A stretch of 64,000 nt of DNA from Labrenzia sp. R4_2 (GTDB lineage Bacteria > Pseudomonadota > Alphaproteobacteria > Rhizobiales > Stappiaceae), in contig NZ_JAGHRJ010000007.1 in assembly GCF_017743865.1 (NCBI RefSeq), forward strand, positions 62,001 to 126,000, written 5' to 3'. The notes below the pieces were generated by a model. It was not told the DNA's origin. It did no database searches and saw only the letters and a list, made by a program, of their open reading frames with translations. A program made the translations under genes and the position numbers. Below are positions 9,362 through 18,128 of this stretch, piece after piece (the first letter of the stretch is position 1; the number at the start of each line of letters is the position of its first letter).

Positions 9362-10348
9362 TTAACAAATCTCGGCGCGCATCCGGGAGATGGCCGCCTT
9401 GTATTCCTGTTCCAAACGATTGACGACCTCGGCAGCCGGACCGACGGATTTCACCGCATTGATCCCTTGACCGGCACCCCAAATGTCCCGCCAGGCTTTT
9501 GGTAAATCATCGCCATCCGGCAGGATCGACGGTTTCCAGTCGGTTGGCAGATTGTCCGGATCAAGGCCTTCCTTGGTGATTGATGACCTAAGGTAGGTGG
9601 CTGGATGGCCGGTAAAAACAGCCGTCGTGATGACATCTTCCGCACTGCCGGCGACCATCATGTCCTTGTAGACATCGGCTGCATCCGCCTCATGCGTTGC
9701 CACGAATGGCGAGCCGACGTAGCCGAAGTCGGCGCCGAGGACCCGCGCGGCCAGCAACGCCTCTCCGGTCGAAACTGCACCACCGGCAAGGATCGGGCCG
9801 TCGAACCACTCCCGGATTTCACGAATCAAGGCGAATGGCGATTGCGGTCCGCCATGGCCGCCAGCGCCAGCGCACACGGCAATAAGACCGTCGGCCCCCT
9901 TGTCGATCGCCTTTTTGGCGTAGGTGTTGTTGATCACGTCATGGAGCGCAATGCCCCCGCAGGAATGCGCGGCCTCGTTGACATCCACCCGCGCGCCCAT
10001 CGAGGTGATCCAGATCGGCACTTTCCAGCGGACACAGATTTCCATGTCCCGTTCCAGGCGCTCATTGGTTTTGCGGACGATCTGATTGACCGCGAAGGGC
10101 GCTGCAGGATTGTCCGGATTGGCCTGATTATGGCGGTCGAGTTCCTCGGTGATTTCCTTGAGCCAGGCTTCCAGCATGACCGGCCCGCCATCTTCATCGC
10201 GGGCATTGAGCGCCGGGAAACTCCCGATCACACCCGTCTTGCACTGGGCTATCACCAGCTTGGGGCAGGACACGATAAAGAGCGGCGCCGCGACGACCGG
10301 CAGCCGCAAATTCTGCAGAGCCTTTGGCAGCTCGCGTTTTTTAAGCAT
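9362..10348 (-). CDS. Nitronate monooxygenase / 2-nitropropane dioxygenase-family flavoprotein
   Basis: The product is 328 residues, an FMN-binding TIM barrel. It shows the family's VVAAPLFIVSCPKL start and the phosphate-binding segment CAGAGGHGG near residue 160. The ATG at 10346-10348 has GGGAGGCG immediately upstream and is preferred to the ATG at 10375. True nitronate monooxygenases detoxify propionate-3-nitronate, but this large family also includes flavin enoyl reductases. Its place inside an acyl-CoA operon suggests a redox step on a CoA ester or protection of the pathway; neither can be decided from sequence. Confidence 0.82.
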   Translation of the reverse strand: MLKKRELPKALQNLRLPVVAAPLFIVSCPKLVIAQCKTGVIGSFPALNARDEDGGPVMLEAWLKEITEELDRHNQANPDNPAAPFAVNQIVRKTNERLERDMEICVRWKVPIWITSMGARVDVNEAAHSCGGIALHDVINNTYAKKAIDKGADGLIAVCAGAGGHGGPQSPFALIREIREWFDGPILAGGAVSTGEALLAARVLGADFGYVGSPFVATHEADAADVYKDMMVAGSAEDVITTAVFTGHPATYLRSSITKEGLDPDNLPTDWKPSILPDGDDLPKAWRDIWGAGQGINAVKSVGPAAEVVNRLEQEYKAAISRMRAEIC

Positions 10349-10385
10349 TTCGCCTCCCAACAAATGCCTCCCCAATTCCCACGAC

Positions 10386-10874
10386 TTAGGCCGCGCCAGT
10401 CTCCAGATAGAACCGGTTGAGCCAATCCGCAGACAGGGCCGGACGACTCTCGTCCTCGATTTCCACGGTTGAGGCCCAGGTGATGTCCAATTCGCCGGGC
10501 TTCACCGCCCTCACGTCTTTCAGGACAAACCGCCCACGAATACGGGATCCGGATTTCACCGGGCTCAAGAACCGGACCCGGTCAAATCCGTAGTTGATGC
10601 CCATCACCATGCCCTGAATTCGTGGCTGCGCCTCCAGGCCCATGGCAGACAACAACGACAGCGTAAGGAACCCGTGTGCGATGGTTCCGCCAAAGGGGGT
10701 CTTTGCCGCTTCGGTAGGATCGACATGGATGTACTGATGATCCCGGGTCACCTGCGCAAAAGCATCGATCATGGCCTGATCGATGAGATGCCACGAAGAT
10801 ACGCCGACCTCCTTGCCGACGAGACCGCTCAAGGTCTCGACAGGCAAGTCAGTGTCATCCAGATCCGGGATCAA
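10386..10874 (-). CDS. MaoC-family (R)-enoyl-CoA hydratase
   Basis: A 162-residue single hot-dog domain protein. The catalytic DHQYIHVDP segment (hydratase Asp/His pair) is near residue 45, followed by the substrate-loop GGTIAHGFLTLSL. Proteins of this size act as dimers that hydrate trans-2-enoyl-CoA to the (R)-3-hydroxyacyl-CoA. Its start overlaps the stop of the upstream SDR gene by 4 bases, so the two are translationally coupled. This supports sequential action on one acyl-CoA intermediate. Confidence 0.88.
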   Translation of the reverse strand: MIPDLDDTDLPVETLSGLVGKEVGVSSWHLIDQAMIDAFAQVTRDHQYIHVDPTEAAKTPFGGTIAHGFLTLSLLSAMGLEAQPRIQGMVMGINYGFDRVRFLSPVKSGSRIRGRFVLKDVRAVKPGELDITWASTVEIEDESRPALSADWLNRFYLETGAA

Positions 10875-11692
10875 CTATAGGCCTCCTGGAACAGGTCCGG
10901 ACCGGTTTCCACGTTGATACCGCCGCTGACCGGAATGATCGCTCCGGTGATGTAGCCACCGCCTGCTCCGCAGAGAAACTGCAGGATCGCTGCAATGTCT
11001 TCGGGCTTGCCAACGCGGCCAAGCGGCACTTGAGCCCCCACCCGGCTGCGGGTGTCTTCGTCCGCTGTCGCAAAGGCCGTCATCTTGCTGACGAACGGTC
11101 CGGGAGCCAGAGCGTTGACGGTGATCCGCTTGTCCGCAAGTTCCTTAGCCAGGATCCGGGTCAGGTGATGAACAGCTGCCTTAGACGCGGCATAGCTGTA
11201 GGCCCGGTCGCCATGCGGGGTTTCGCCCATCACCGAGCCGACATTGACCACCCGCGCTGGATCATCATCCGATGCAGACGCTTCCAGCATGGGCAGCAGG
11301 CTTTGGGTTAGATGAAAAAGGCCGGTCACGTTCAGGCGCATCACCCGGTCCCAGGCTTCATAGGGGAATTGGCCGAGCGGCATGCCCCAACTGGTCCCGG
11401 CATTGTTCATCAGAATGTCGAGCTTATCGGTGCGCTTTCCGATCTCATCCGTCAGCGCGGCAATTCCGTCCTCGGTCGCGACATCCCCGCCGAACCCTTC
11501 CACTTTGCCAGAATAGCCCAGCGCGTTGAGATCCTCGGCTGCCCGCAGGCAAGCCTCCTCCTTGCGGCTGGCAATGAGGACGCGTGCGCCAGCTGCGCAG
11601 AGGCCCTCTGCGGCCATACGGCCAATGCCGGTTGCCCCACCTGTGACAAGGGCTGTCTTGCCAGCGAGAGTGAACAGTTTATCCGGGGTCAT
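10871..11692 (-). CDS. Short-chain dehydrogenase/reductase
   Basis: A 273-residue classical SDR with TGGATGIG near residue 17, NNAG near 93, the YAASK catalytic motif near 170 and a C-terminal GGYITGAIIPVSGG segment. It overlaps both neighbours by 4 bases, which is the tightest part of the operon (ligase, SDR, MaoC). It may reduce or oxidise a hydroxyacyl-CoA; substrate unknown. Of the two SDRs in the operon I cannot say which would correspond to LvaD. Confidence 0.86.
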   Translation of the reverse strand: MTPDKLFTLAGKTALVTGGATGIGRMAAEGLCAAGARVLIASRKEEACLRAAEDLNALGYSGKVEGFGGDVATEDGIAALTDEIGKRTDKLDILMNNAGTSWGMPLGQFPYEAWDRVMRLNVTGLFHLTQSLLPMLEASASDDDPARVVNVGSVMGETPHGDRAYSYAASKAAVHHLTRILAKELADKRITVNALAPGPFVSKMTAFATADEDTRSRVGAQVPLGRVGKPEDIAAILQFLCGAGGGYITGAIIPVSGGINVETGPDLFQEAYS

Positions 11693-13314
11693 GCTGCGCC
11701 TTCTGCGAAGTTTTTGCGGAGGGTGAGTTTGGATACTTTGCCGGTCGCCGTCAGCGGGAGCGCATCGACATAAACGACGTCATCCGGCAACTGCCATTTG
11801 GCAAAATGCTCGCCCAGCATCTCAAGAAGTTCGTCCTTTGGCGGCGGCGCATCGTCGTCTTTCGATTGAATGATTAGGAGCGGGCGCTCGTCCCACTTTG
11901 GATGCGGCACAGCAATCACAGCACAATTGGCAACGCCGGAATGGGACATGACGATGTTTTCCAGATCAAGCGAGCTGATCCATTCCCCGCCGGACTTGAT
12001 AAGGTCCTTGGACCGGTCGGTGATAACCAGAAAACCGTCGGATGTAATCGCAGCGATATCCCCGGTGCAGAACCAGCCTTCTTCGTCAAACACCAGTTTT
12101 GAGGCTTCCGGGTTTTCAAAATAGCCCGACGTAATCGAGTTTCCGCGCACATAGAGATGACCTGGCGTCTTGCCATCATGCGGCAGGCGGTTGCCTTCAT
12201 CGTCGACAATTTTGAGATCGACACCAAAGACCCGGCGGCCCTGGGATTGTTTCCGGTCAATCCGGTCCTTCATGCTCCAATCGTCCATGCGCGGCGGCAG
12301 ATTGCCTTGCGTACCGAGCGGGCTCATTTCGGTCATGCCCCAGGCGTGGCAGACATTGACACCCTGCTTTTCAAACCCCTCGATCAGTGAGCGCGGCGCG
12401 GCAGACCCGCCGACGACGATATCGCCAAGACCGTCAGGCAACCGGCCGCGCTGGTTGATTTCATTCATGAGACCGAGCCAGACCGTCGGAACGCCCCAGG
12501 CGGAAAACACCTTCTCACGCTCCATCAGATCGTAGAGGGATTTGCCGTCCAGCGCGCCGCCCGGGAAGATCATGCTGGCGCCGGACAACGGCGCTGAATA
12601 GGGCAGCCCCCACGCATTGACATGAAACAGAGGGACAACCGGCAGAATACGGCTGCCTTCCTGCAGAACCTTCGGGAGGGTTACGCACAAACTGTAGGCG
12701 TGCAGGACCGTGGACCGGTGGGAATACAAAGTCCCTTTCGGATTGCCCGTTGTGCCGGAGGTGTAGCAGAGGCCAGCGGCCGTCTCTTCCGGGAAATCCG
12801 GCCAATCCATGTGATCCGGCTGACCGTCCAGGACCTCTTCATAGCACAGAACACCCTCCAGAGATGTTTCCGGCATATGCGCCTGGTCGGTCATGACGAC
12901 GACACGCAGATCGGCAGGCAGGTGTTCGCGCAGCTTCTCTATGATCGGAACAAAGGTGAGATCAACAAAAAGCAATCGGTCCTTGGCGTGATTGATGATG
13001 TAGATCATCTGCTCTGCGGAGAGCCGCGGGTTGATCGTATGGCAGACCGCCCCAATCCCGGAGATCCCGTAATAAAGCTCAAAATGCCGGTAGCCGTTCC
13101 AGGCAAGGGTCGCGATGCGATCCCCTACTTCGATCCCCAGCCCCTGCAGGCCATGCGCCAGTTGCGTGATCCGTTTGGCGGTTTCGCCGTAAGTGGTTCG
13201 GTGAATATCACCTTCGGTTCGTACGGAAACGATTTCGCTGTCCGGAAAGGTATCAGCAGCAAAAGTGATGAGGTCCGCAATTTTCAGCGGACGATGCATC
13301 ATCTGTCCCTTCAT
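11689..13314 (-). CDS. Acyl-CoA synthetase (AMP-dependent, fatty-acid type)
   Basis: The product is 541 residues, the first gene of the operon. It has the adenylate-forming P-loop [12 protein letters not shown] near residue 190, a GMTE(M)SPLGT motif near 340, GWFCTGD near 420, and the C-terminal catalytic-lysine segment TATGKVSK near 530. It would activate a free carboxylic acid with ATP and CoA, feeding the downstream enzymes. The ATG at 13312-13314 is preceded by GGGAGG at good spacing. Length and motifs fit medium/long-chain or 3-methylmercaptopropionyl-type ligases; acid specificity is open. Confidence 0.9.
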   Translation of the reverse strand: MKGQMMHRPLKIADLITFAADTFPDSEIVSVRTEGDIHRTTYGETAKRITQLAHGLQGLGIEVGDRIATLAWNGYRHFELYYGISGIGAVCHTINPRLSAEQMIYIINHAKDRLLFVDLTFVPIIEKLREHLPADLRVVVMTDQAHMPETSLEGVLCYEEVLDGQPDHMDWPDFPEETAAGLCYTSGTTGNPKGTLYSHRSTVLHAYSLCVTLPKVLQEGSRILPVVPLFHVNAWGLPYSAPLSGASMIFPGGALDGKSLYDLMEREKVFSAWGVPTVWLGLMNEINQRGRLPDGLGDIVVGGSAAPRSLIEGFEKQGVNVCHAWGMTEMSPLGTQGNLPPRMDDWSMKDRIDRKQSQGRRVFGVDLKIVDDEGNRLPHDGKTPGHLYVRGNSITSGYFENPEASKLVFDEEGWFCTGDIAAITSDGFLVITDRSKDLIKSGGEWISSLDLENIVMSHSGVANCAVIAVPHPKWDERPLLIIQSKDDDAPPPKDELLEMLGEHFAKWQLPDDVVYVDALPLTATGKVSKLTLRKNFAEGAA

Positions 13315-13620
13315 GTGTTTCCTCCCAAAAACACCAAAGTTGATTTCATGCGATCATAGGCAGGTTTTTCAGGCCAAGACAAACTTCTCATTGAGAAAAA
13401 TGACCTTCCGCAACTGCAGCTTAGCTCTTTGCCGTATGTCCTCGTGTCTGGAGCACGCCCTTTGGAACTCTTGGCCTGACTTGCGCCCAATATCTGCCCG
13501 AACGGCTGTCAATTGCATCAGCGCTTGATCGCCTCATATCCATCTTTAAGGCTGATCATTCCGCACCGCACTTCTACTAAGGACCGTATTGATTTTCACA
13601 AAACGCCCGCTAACGGTTCG
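13315..13620. other. Intergenic region upstream of the acyl-CoA operon (306 bases)
   Basis: This lies between the operon's first gene and the stop of the upstream lipid kinase gene. It must hold the operon promoter. The only structured signal I see is the 13-bp palindrome at 13385-13397, listed separately. No gene is apparent. Confidence 0.45.
13385..13397. promoter_or_regulatory. Palindrome TTCTCA-T-TGAGAA, candidate operator of the acyl-CoA operon
   Basis: The arms are a perfect 6-bp inverted repeat around one base, centred about 77 bases upstream of the CoA ligase start. The position suits a repressor or activator site, for instance of TetR or GntR type. No regulator gene is adjacent, so the assignment is tentative. 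Confidence 0.35.
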
Positions 13621-14529
13621 CTAGCGTATCATATCAATTCGCGCCGGATGGGTCTCGATTTCCAGTTTGGAAGCGTGCAGCGGCTCACCATCGAGGTTCA
13701 CCTGGACCTTGTTATCTGCCTCGATCCTCAGCGACTTCACTTTGCGCATAATGGCAATTTCCGGAATACGTTCCGGGTCCCCCTCAAGCACGATGGACAG
13801 GAACTCTGTCACCCGGTTTCGATCCGGCATCGGCAGAATGGTGAGGTCAAGAAATCCGTCATCCAGTTCGGCTGTCGGGCATAACCTGATCCCGCCGCCG
13901 GCGCGGCGGCCATTACCGATGGCAAGCGCCATGAACGCGCCCTCCCACGAAAACCCATCGGTTTCGATCCGGCCTTCGCAGGCGGCAAGCTCTGAAAACC
14001 GGTTGATCCCGGTGAAGAGATAGGCGGCCCCACCCAACAACTTCTTCAGGTTCGGATCCGTTTCCGCGGTCACCCTCGTCCCAAAGCCGCCGGTCGCCAT
14101 GTTCACGAAGACACGGCCATTCACAGTTCCAATGTCCGTTGGCTTGGGTTTGCCTCTTGCGGCAAAGCGGAAGGATGAGACGATGTCCGACGGGTCCAGC
14201 CGGATGTGGTGGGCGAAGTCGTTAGCGGTTCCGAGCGGCAAAACCGCGAACGCAAACGGGGGCTTTTCCTCCGCCTCAAGTCCATCGAGAACACCGTCCA
14301 CCACAGCATGAATTGTTCCGTCGCCGCCGCCGCTCACCAGAACATCGATCTTCTTGTCCTGATGCTCTTTCAAAGCGTCAAGGGCAAACCGCTCGGTATC
14401 TCCGGCCTCATAGGTCACGCGTACCGAGACTTCGTGACCCATGCTCCGAACCGCATCTACAGCAGCACGGACATCGGCCCGGCCTGCGGATTTACCGTTT
14501 AGAATCAGACGCAAGTGACGTTTGCTCAA
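13621..14529 (-). CDS. Diacylglycerol kinase-family lipid kinase (YegS-like)
   Basis: With a TTG start at 14527-14529 the protein is 302 residues, the usual length of YegS/DgkB proteins. GGAG lies about 6 bases upstream of that TTG, and the family's N-terminal beta strand (LRLILNGKSAG) starts right after it; the frame further upstream has no homology-like features. The nucleotide-binding motif VSGGGDGTIHAVVDG is near residue 60, followed by LPLGTANDFA, both diagnostic of the DAG kinase catalytic fold. It would phosphorylate a membrane lipid with ATP in the cytoplasm. It lies 28 bases downstream of the LysR gene on the same strand and could be read through from it. Confidence 0.88.
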   Translation of the reverse strand: MSKRHLRLILNGKSAGRADVRAAVDAVRSMGHEVSVRVTYEAGDTERFALDALKEHQDKKIDVLVSGGGDGTIHAVVDGVLDGLEAEEKPPFAFAVLPLGTANDFAHHIRLDPSDIVSSFRFAARGKPKPTDIGTVNGRVFVNMATGGFGTRVTAETDPNLKKLLGGAAYLFTGINRFSELAACEGRIETDGFSWEGAFMALAIGNGRRAGGGIRLCPTAELDDGFLDLTILPMPDRNRVTEFLSIVLEGDPERIPEIAIMRKVKSLRIEADNKVQVNLDGEPLHASKLEIETHPARIDMIR

Positions 14530-14557
14530 AGGACTCTCCAAATACAATCGGCCTGGA

Positions 14558-15481
14558 TCATCCAGGCAACATGGTCTCTCGGTCGGTTCTTGCCGACCGG
14601 GCTTCCTCAGCCAACCATTTGCGGAAGGCCGCAACGACCGGGCGCATGGTCCGGCCTTCCGGATAGACAAAGAAGTAAGCTGTTTCGTGCTCCGGCGGAA
14701 CATCAAACAAACGCACCAGGCGGCCGGAAGCAAGCTCCTGCTCGATAAAGAAGCGGGGTATGAGCGCGGCACCCGCGTGGTGGATCGCAGCCTCCGTAAT
14801 CATGACAAACTGCTCGAACCTTGCACCTTGGAAAGCAGCATCTGTTTCAACACCGGCACTTTCAAACCAGTGCCGCCAGGCCAGCGGACGGGTCGCCAAT
14901 TGCAAACGCGGCACCCGCGTCAAATCCTCCGGCACACGGATGTTGTGCCGATCCCGAAAAACGCGAGAGGCGACCGGGATGACTTCTTCGTCAAATAAAT
15001 GTTCGGCAATTGCCCCCGCCCAGACGGGATCCCCATGGTGGATGGCTCCATCGAAAGGCTCTTCGTCGAAATCGAAAGGCTGCAGCCGAACGCTCAAGTT
15101 CAAACCCGCGTCCGGATATCGGCGGATAAAGTCGGCAATACGCGGCGCCAGCCAACGAGTGCCGAATGTTGGCAAGACCGCAAGATTAAGTACATCCGCG
15201 CTGCCTGCAAACGACATTACCTGCCGCGTGGCGAGCGTCATTTGTTCCAGAGCGCCCCGGATATCATGAAGGTATAGCCGCCCGGCATCAGTCAGAACGA
15301 TCCGCTGACGTACGCGGCGGAACAACTCCACTCCCAACCGGTCTTCGAGCTGACGCACCTGTTTGGAGACAGCGCCTTGGGTCAGGTGCAGCTCTTCCGC
15401 TGCGCGGGTAAAGCTGAGATGGCGGGCCGCACACTCAAACGCGATGAGGGTGTCCGCAGGCGGCACAAATGCCCGTTTCAT
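14558..15481 (-). CDS. LysR-family regulator (GcvA-like), likely regulator of gcdH
   Basis: The product is 307 residues. The winged HTH is at about 10-65 (FTRAAEELHLTQGAVSKQVR), followed by a LysR effector domain of the GcvA type. The ATG at 15479-15481 is chosen because the protein then starts just before the HTH; the frame opening at 15625 adds an unlikely tail that would cover the divergent promoter. It is transcribed divergently from gcdH, and a dyad with LysR character lies between them, the standard arrangement for a LysR activator of its neighbour. Effector is unknown; glutarate or glutaryl-CoA is the obvious guess. Confidence 0.87.
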   Translation of the reverse strand: MKRAFVPPADTLIAFECAARHLSFTRAAEELHLTQGAVSKQVRQLEDRLGVELFRRVRQRIVLTDAGRLYLHDIRGALEQMTLATRQVMSFAGSADVLNLAVLPTFGTRWLAPRIADFIRRYPDAGLNLSVRLQPFDFDEEPFDGAIHHGDPVWAGAIAEHLFDEEVIPVASRVFRDRHNIRVPEDLTRVPRLQLATRPLAWRHWFESAGVETDAAFQGARFEQFVMITEAAIHHAGAALIPRFFIEQELASGRLVRLFDVPPEHETAYFFVYPEGRTMRPVVAAFRKWLAEEARSARTDRETMLPG

Positions 15482-15499
15482 ACCTTGCGAATTTCCTGG

Positions 15500-15520
15500 T
15501 TCATTCCATTTGGTAATGAA
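15500..15520. promoter_or_regulatory. LysR-type dyad TTCATT-N9-AATGAA
   Basis: A perfect 6-bp inverted repeat spaced by 9 bases contains the T-N11-A core typical of LysR sites. It lies 19 bases from the LysR start and about 130 bases from gcdH. It is the probable recognition site for autoregulation and gcdH control. Confidence 0.6.
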
Positions 15521-15648
15521 TGATGGAGGAGAATTCGATTTTCCGCAAACACAAATCAGGCAACTCTGTCTGAAACAGAATGACCTGCCTTGAACAAGGC
15601 GCCTTGAAACGATTACGGCCAGCACCTGATTGGCCCGGGAGATCTGTT

Positions 15649-16866
15649 ATGAATGCACCGGCAAATGTGAAATCAGCCCCCGCTGGCGGCGGCGTTTTCG
15701 ACTGGCAAGACCCATTCCGTCTTCGCGATCAGCTGAAAGAGGACGAGCAGCTGATCATGGACACGGCCCGCTCCTACGCTCAGGACAAGCTGCTGCCGCG
15801 GGTCATCGAGGCTTATCGCGAAGAAAAGACCGATCGCGAAATCTTCAACGAAATGGGTGAACTCGGCCTGCTGGGCGTTACCCTGCCGGAAGAATATGGC
15901 GGGGCAGGCGCCTCTTATGTCGCTTATGGCCTGGTGGCTCGGGAGGTTGAACGCGTTGACAGCGGCTACCGCTCCATGATGAGCGTTCAGTCCTCCCTGG
16001 TGATGTACCCGATCTACGCTTACGGATCTGAAGAGCAGCGGAACAAGTATCTGCCGAAACTCGCCAGCGGCGAATATGTCGGCTGTTTCGGACTTACAGA
16101 ACCGGACGCAGGATCTGATCCGGCCGGTATGCGCACACGCGCTGAAAAGATCGACGGCGGCTACAAACTGACCGGCTCCAAGATGTGGATCTCCAACTCG
16201 CCGATCGCGGACGTTTTTGTTGTTTGGGCAAAGTCCGAAGCTCATGACGGCGCAATACGCGGCTTTGTCCTGGAAAAAGGCATGAAGGGTCTGAGCGCCC
16301 CGAAAGTTGGTGGCAAGCTGTCGCTGCGTGCGTCCATCACCGGCGAGATCGTGATGGACAACGTGGAAGTTGGTGAAGATGCCCTGCTGCCGAATGTATC
16401 AGGTCTGAAGGGCCCGTTTGGCTGCCTTAACCGGGCCCGCTATGGCATTTCCTGGGGCGCGATGGGCGCCGCCGAAGATTGCTGGACCCGCGCACGCCAA
16501 TATGGCCTCGACCGCGAGCAGTTCGGTCGTCCACTGGCACAAACACAGCTCTTCCAGAAGAAACTGGCCGACATGCAAACCGAAATCGCTCTTGGCCTTC
16601 AGGCTGCGCTTCGCGTCGGACAGCTGTTCGATGCCGGTCAAATGGCTCCGGAAATGATTTCCATCGTCAAGCGCAACAACTGCGGCAAGGCCTTGGACAT
16701 CGCCCGCCAGGCCCGCGACATGCATGGCGGCAACGGGATTTCTGAGGAATACCATGTCATGCGCCACGCCCAGAACCTGGAAACGGTCAACACTTATGAA
16801 GGCACGCATGATGTTCATGCGCTGATCCTTGGCCGTGCCCAGACCGGCTTGCAGGCATTTTTCTAA
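15649..16866 (+). CDS. gcdH: Glutaryl-CoA dehydrogenase
   Basis: The product is 405 residues. It oxidatively decarboxylates glutaryl-CoA to crotonyl-CoA in lysine, tryptophan and glutarate catabolism. Seen: the [14 protein letters not shown] segment near residue 105, which includes the arginine that binds the distal carboxylate in this family; [14 protein letters not shown] near 145; and the catalytic-glutamate segment [18 protein letters not shown] near the C-terminus. The start at 15649 has GGGAG 9 bases upstream; the longer frame from 15580 is rejected. It ends at an intrinsic terminator and is divergent from a LysR gene, so it appears to be a single-gene unit. Confidence 0.94.
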   Translation: MNAPANVKSAPAGGGVFDWQDPFRLRDQLKEDEQLIMDTARSYAQDKLLPRVIEAYREEKTDREIFNEMGELGLLGVTLPEEYGGAGASYVAYGLVAREVERVDSGYRSMMSVQSSLVMYPIYAYGSEEQRNKYLPKLASGEYVGCFGLTEPDAGSDPAGMRTRAEKIDGGYKLTGSKMWISNSPIADVFVVWAKSEAHDGAIRGFVLEKGMKGLSAPKVGGKLSLRASITGEIVMDNVEVGEDALLPNVSGLKGPFGCLNRARYGISWGAMGAAEDCWTRARQYGLDREQFGRPLAQTQLFQKKLADMQTEIALGLQAALRVGQLFDAGQMAPEMISIVKRNNCGKALDIARQARDMHGGNGISEEYHVMRHAQNLETVNTYEGTHDVHALILGRAQTGLQAFF

Positions 16867-16881
16867 GAATTGACTTTTGAG

Positions 16882-16910
16882 GCGGGCCGTTTGGCCCGCT
16901 TCCTTCTTCT
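16882..16910 (+). terminator. Intrinsic terminator after gcdH
   Basis: A GCGGGCC / GGCCCGC stem (7 bp, GTTT loop) is followed by a T-rich TTTCCTTCTTCT tail. It lies 15 bases after the gcdH stop and just before the next gene. Confidence 0.75.
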
Positions 16911-16919
16911 GGGGGCTAT

Positions 16920-18101
16920 ATGGCGCACCAAACCGCGGATGTCGTAATCCTTGGCGGAGCCGTCATGGGCTCTTCCGTTGCCTGTCATCTTGCCCAGCGC
17001 GAGGACTTTTCAGGACGCATTATTGTTGTTGAGGCAGATCCCTCATATGAGATTTGCGCCTCTGCGCGCTCCGCGGCATCCATCCGCCAGCAATTCTCCA
17101 GCGCGATCAACATCGAGATCTCGCTCTATGGCATAAAGTTTCTCCGGGAGATCGGTGCCCAGCTCGCGGTAGATGGCAACCGCCCTGTGATCGACCTTCA
17201 TGAAGGCGGGTATCTCTTTCTGGCAACGCCAGACAAGCAACACATTCTCCAGGAAAACCACCAGCTGCAACAAGAGCTGGGCGCAGACATCGGATATTAT
17301 GATGCTGACGGCCTTGTAGCAAAGTTTCCATGGCTCAACACGAGTGATCTGGCTGCAGGGTGTCATGGCCTGACCGGTGAAGGCTGGTTCGACGGCTACG
17401 GCTTGATGCAGGCCTTCCGGAAGAAAGCCCGGTCCCTAGGTGTGGATTACCTTTCCGGAAAAGCGGCAATTGCGAGAGAGGGCGGTGGGTGCTGGGTTGT
17501 GCGCCTCCCCGACGAGGCCACTATCTCAACACCAATCGTGGTCAATTGCGCCGGGGCCTCCGGCGGTGCGGACATATGCCGCCAGGCCGGGATTGATGTG
17601 CCGATCGTTCCGAAAAAACGGTGCGTGTTCACGTTCGAATGCCGGGATGACCTTGCGAAATTCCCGCTTCTCATCGACACGACCGGGACCTATGTCCGTC
17701 CGGAGGGTACAGGCTATATCTGCGGATCCGCACCGCCCGAGGATCAAGATCCGGACGCGACTGACTTCGATGTCGATTACGGGCTCTTTGAAGAACACAT
17801 CTGGCCCGTTCTTGCCAACCGCGTGCCCGCCTTTGAAGCGATCAAGCCCGGTGCTGCCTGGGCCGGCACCTACGATATGAACCTTTTTGATCACAATGCG
17901 TTTTTGGGCGGCGTTGCAACCGTTGACGGGTTCTATATGGCGCTTGGGTTTTCCGGCCATGGACTGCAGCAATCGCCTGCCGTCGGACGCGGCTTGTCAG
18001 AGTTAATTGCTACGGGCAGCTATCAGACGCTGGATCTCACACCGCTCGCGTTCGATCGCCTGGCAGCCGATCGTCCGATTGTCGAGAAAAACGTCGTCTG
18101 A
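16920..18101 (+). CDS. FAD-dependent oxidoreductase (DAO / sarcosine oxidase-like)
   Basis: A 393-residue flavoprotein of the D-amino-acid oxidase superfamily. The N-terminal FAD motif (VVILGGAVMGSSVACHLAQ) is near residues 7-25, the acidic strand end (VVEAD) near 40, and a C-terminal GFSGHGLQQSPAVGRG segment typical of this group closes the FAD site. Such enzymes oxidise secondary or D-amino acids or related amines. The second glycine of the usual GxGxxG is shifted (GGAVMG), which is common in the group. It has its own position after a terminator and converges on the hydrolase gene at 18129. Substrate unknown. Confidence 0.85.
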   Translation: MAHQTADVVILGGAVMGSSVACHLAQREDFSGRIIVVEADPSYEICASARSAASIRQQFSSAINIEISLYGIKFLREIGAQLAVDGNRPVIDLHEGGYLFLATPDKQHILQENHQLQQELGADIGYYDADGLVAKFPWLNTSDLAAGCHGLTGEGWFDGYGLMQAFRKKARSLGVDYLSGKAAIAREGGGCWVVRLPDEATISTPIVVNCAGASGGADICRQAGIDVPIVPKKRCVFTFECRDDLAKFPLLIDTTGTYVRPEGTGYICGSAPPEDQDPDATDFDVDYGLFEEHIWPVLANRVPAFEAIKPGAAWAGTYDMNLFDHNAFLGGVATVDGFYMALGFSGHGLQQSPAVGRGLSELIATGSYQTLDLTPLAFDRLAADRPIVEKNVV

Positions 18102-18128
18102 GATCTTCTCCCTGCGGACAACCAGCTT

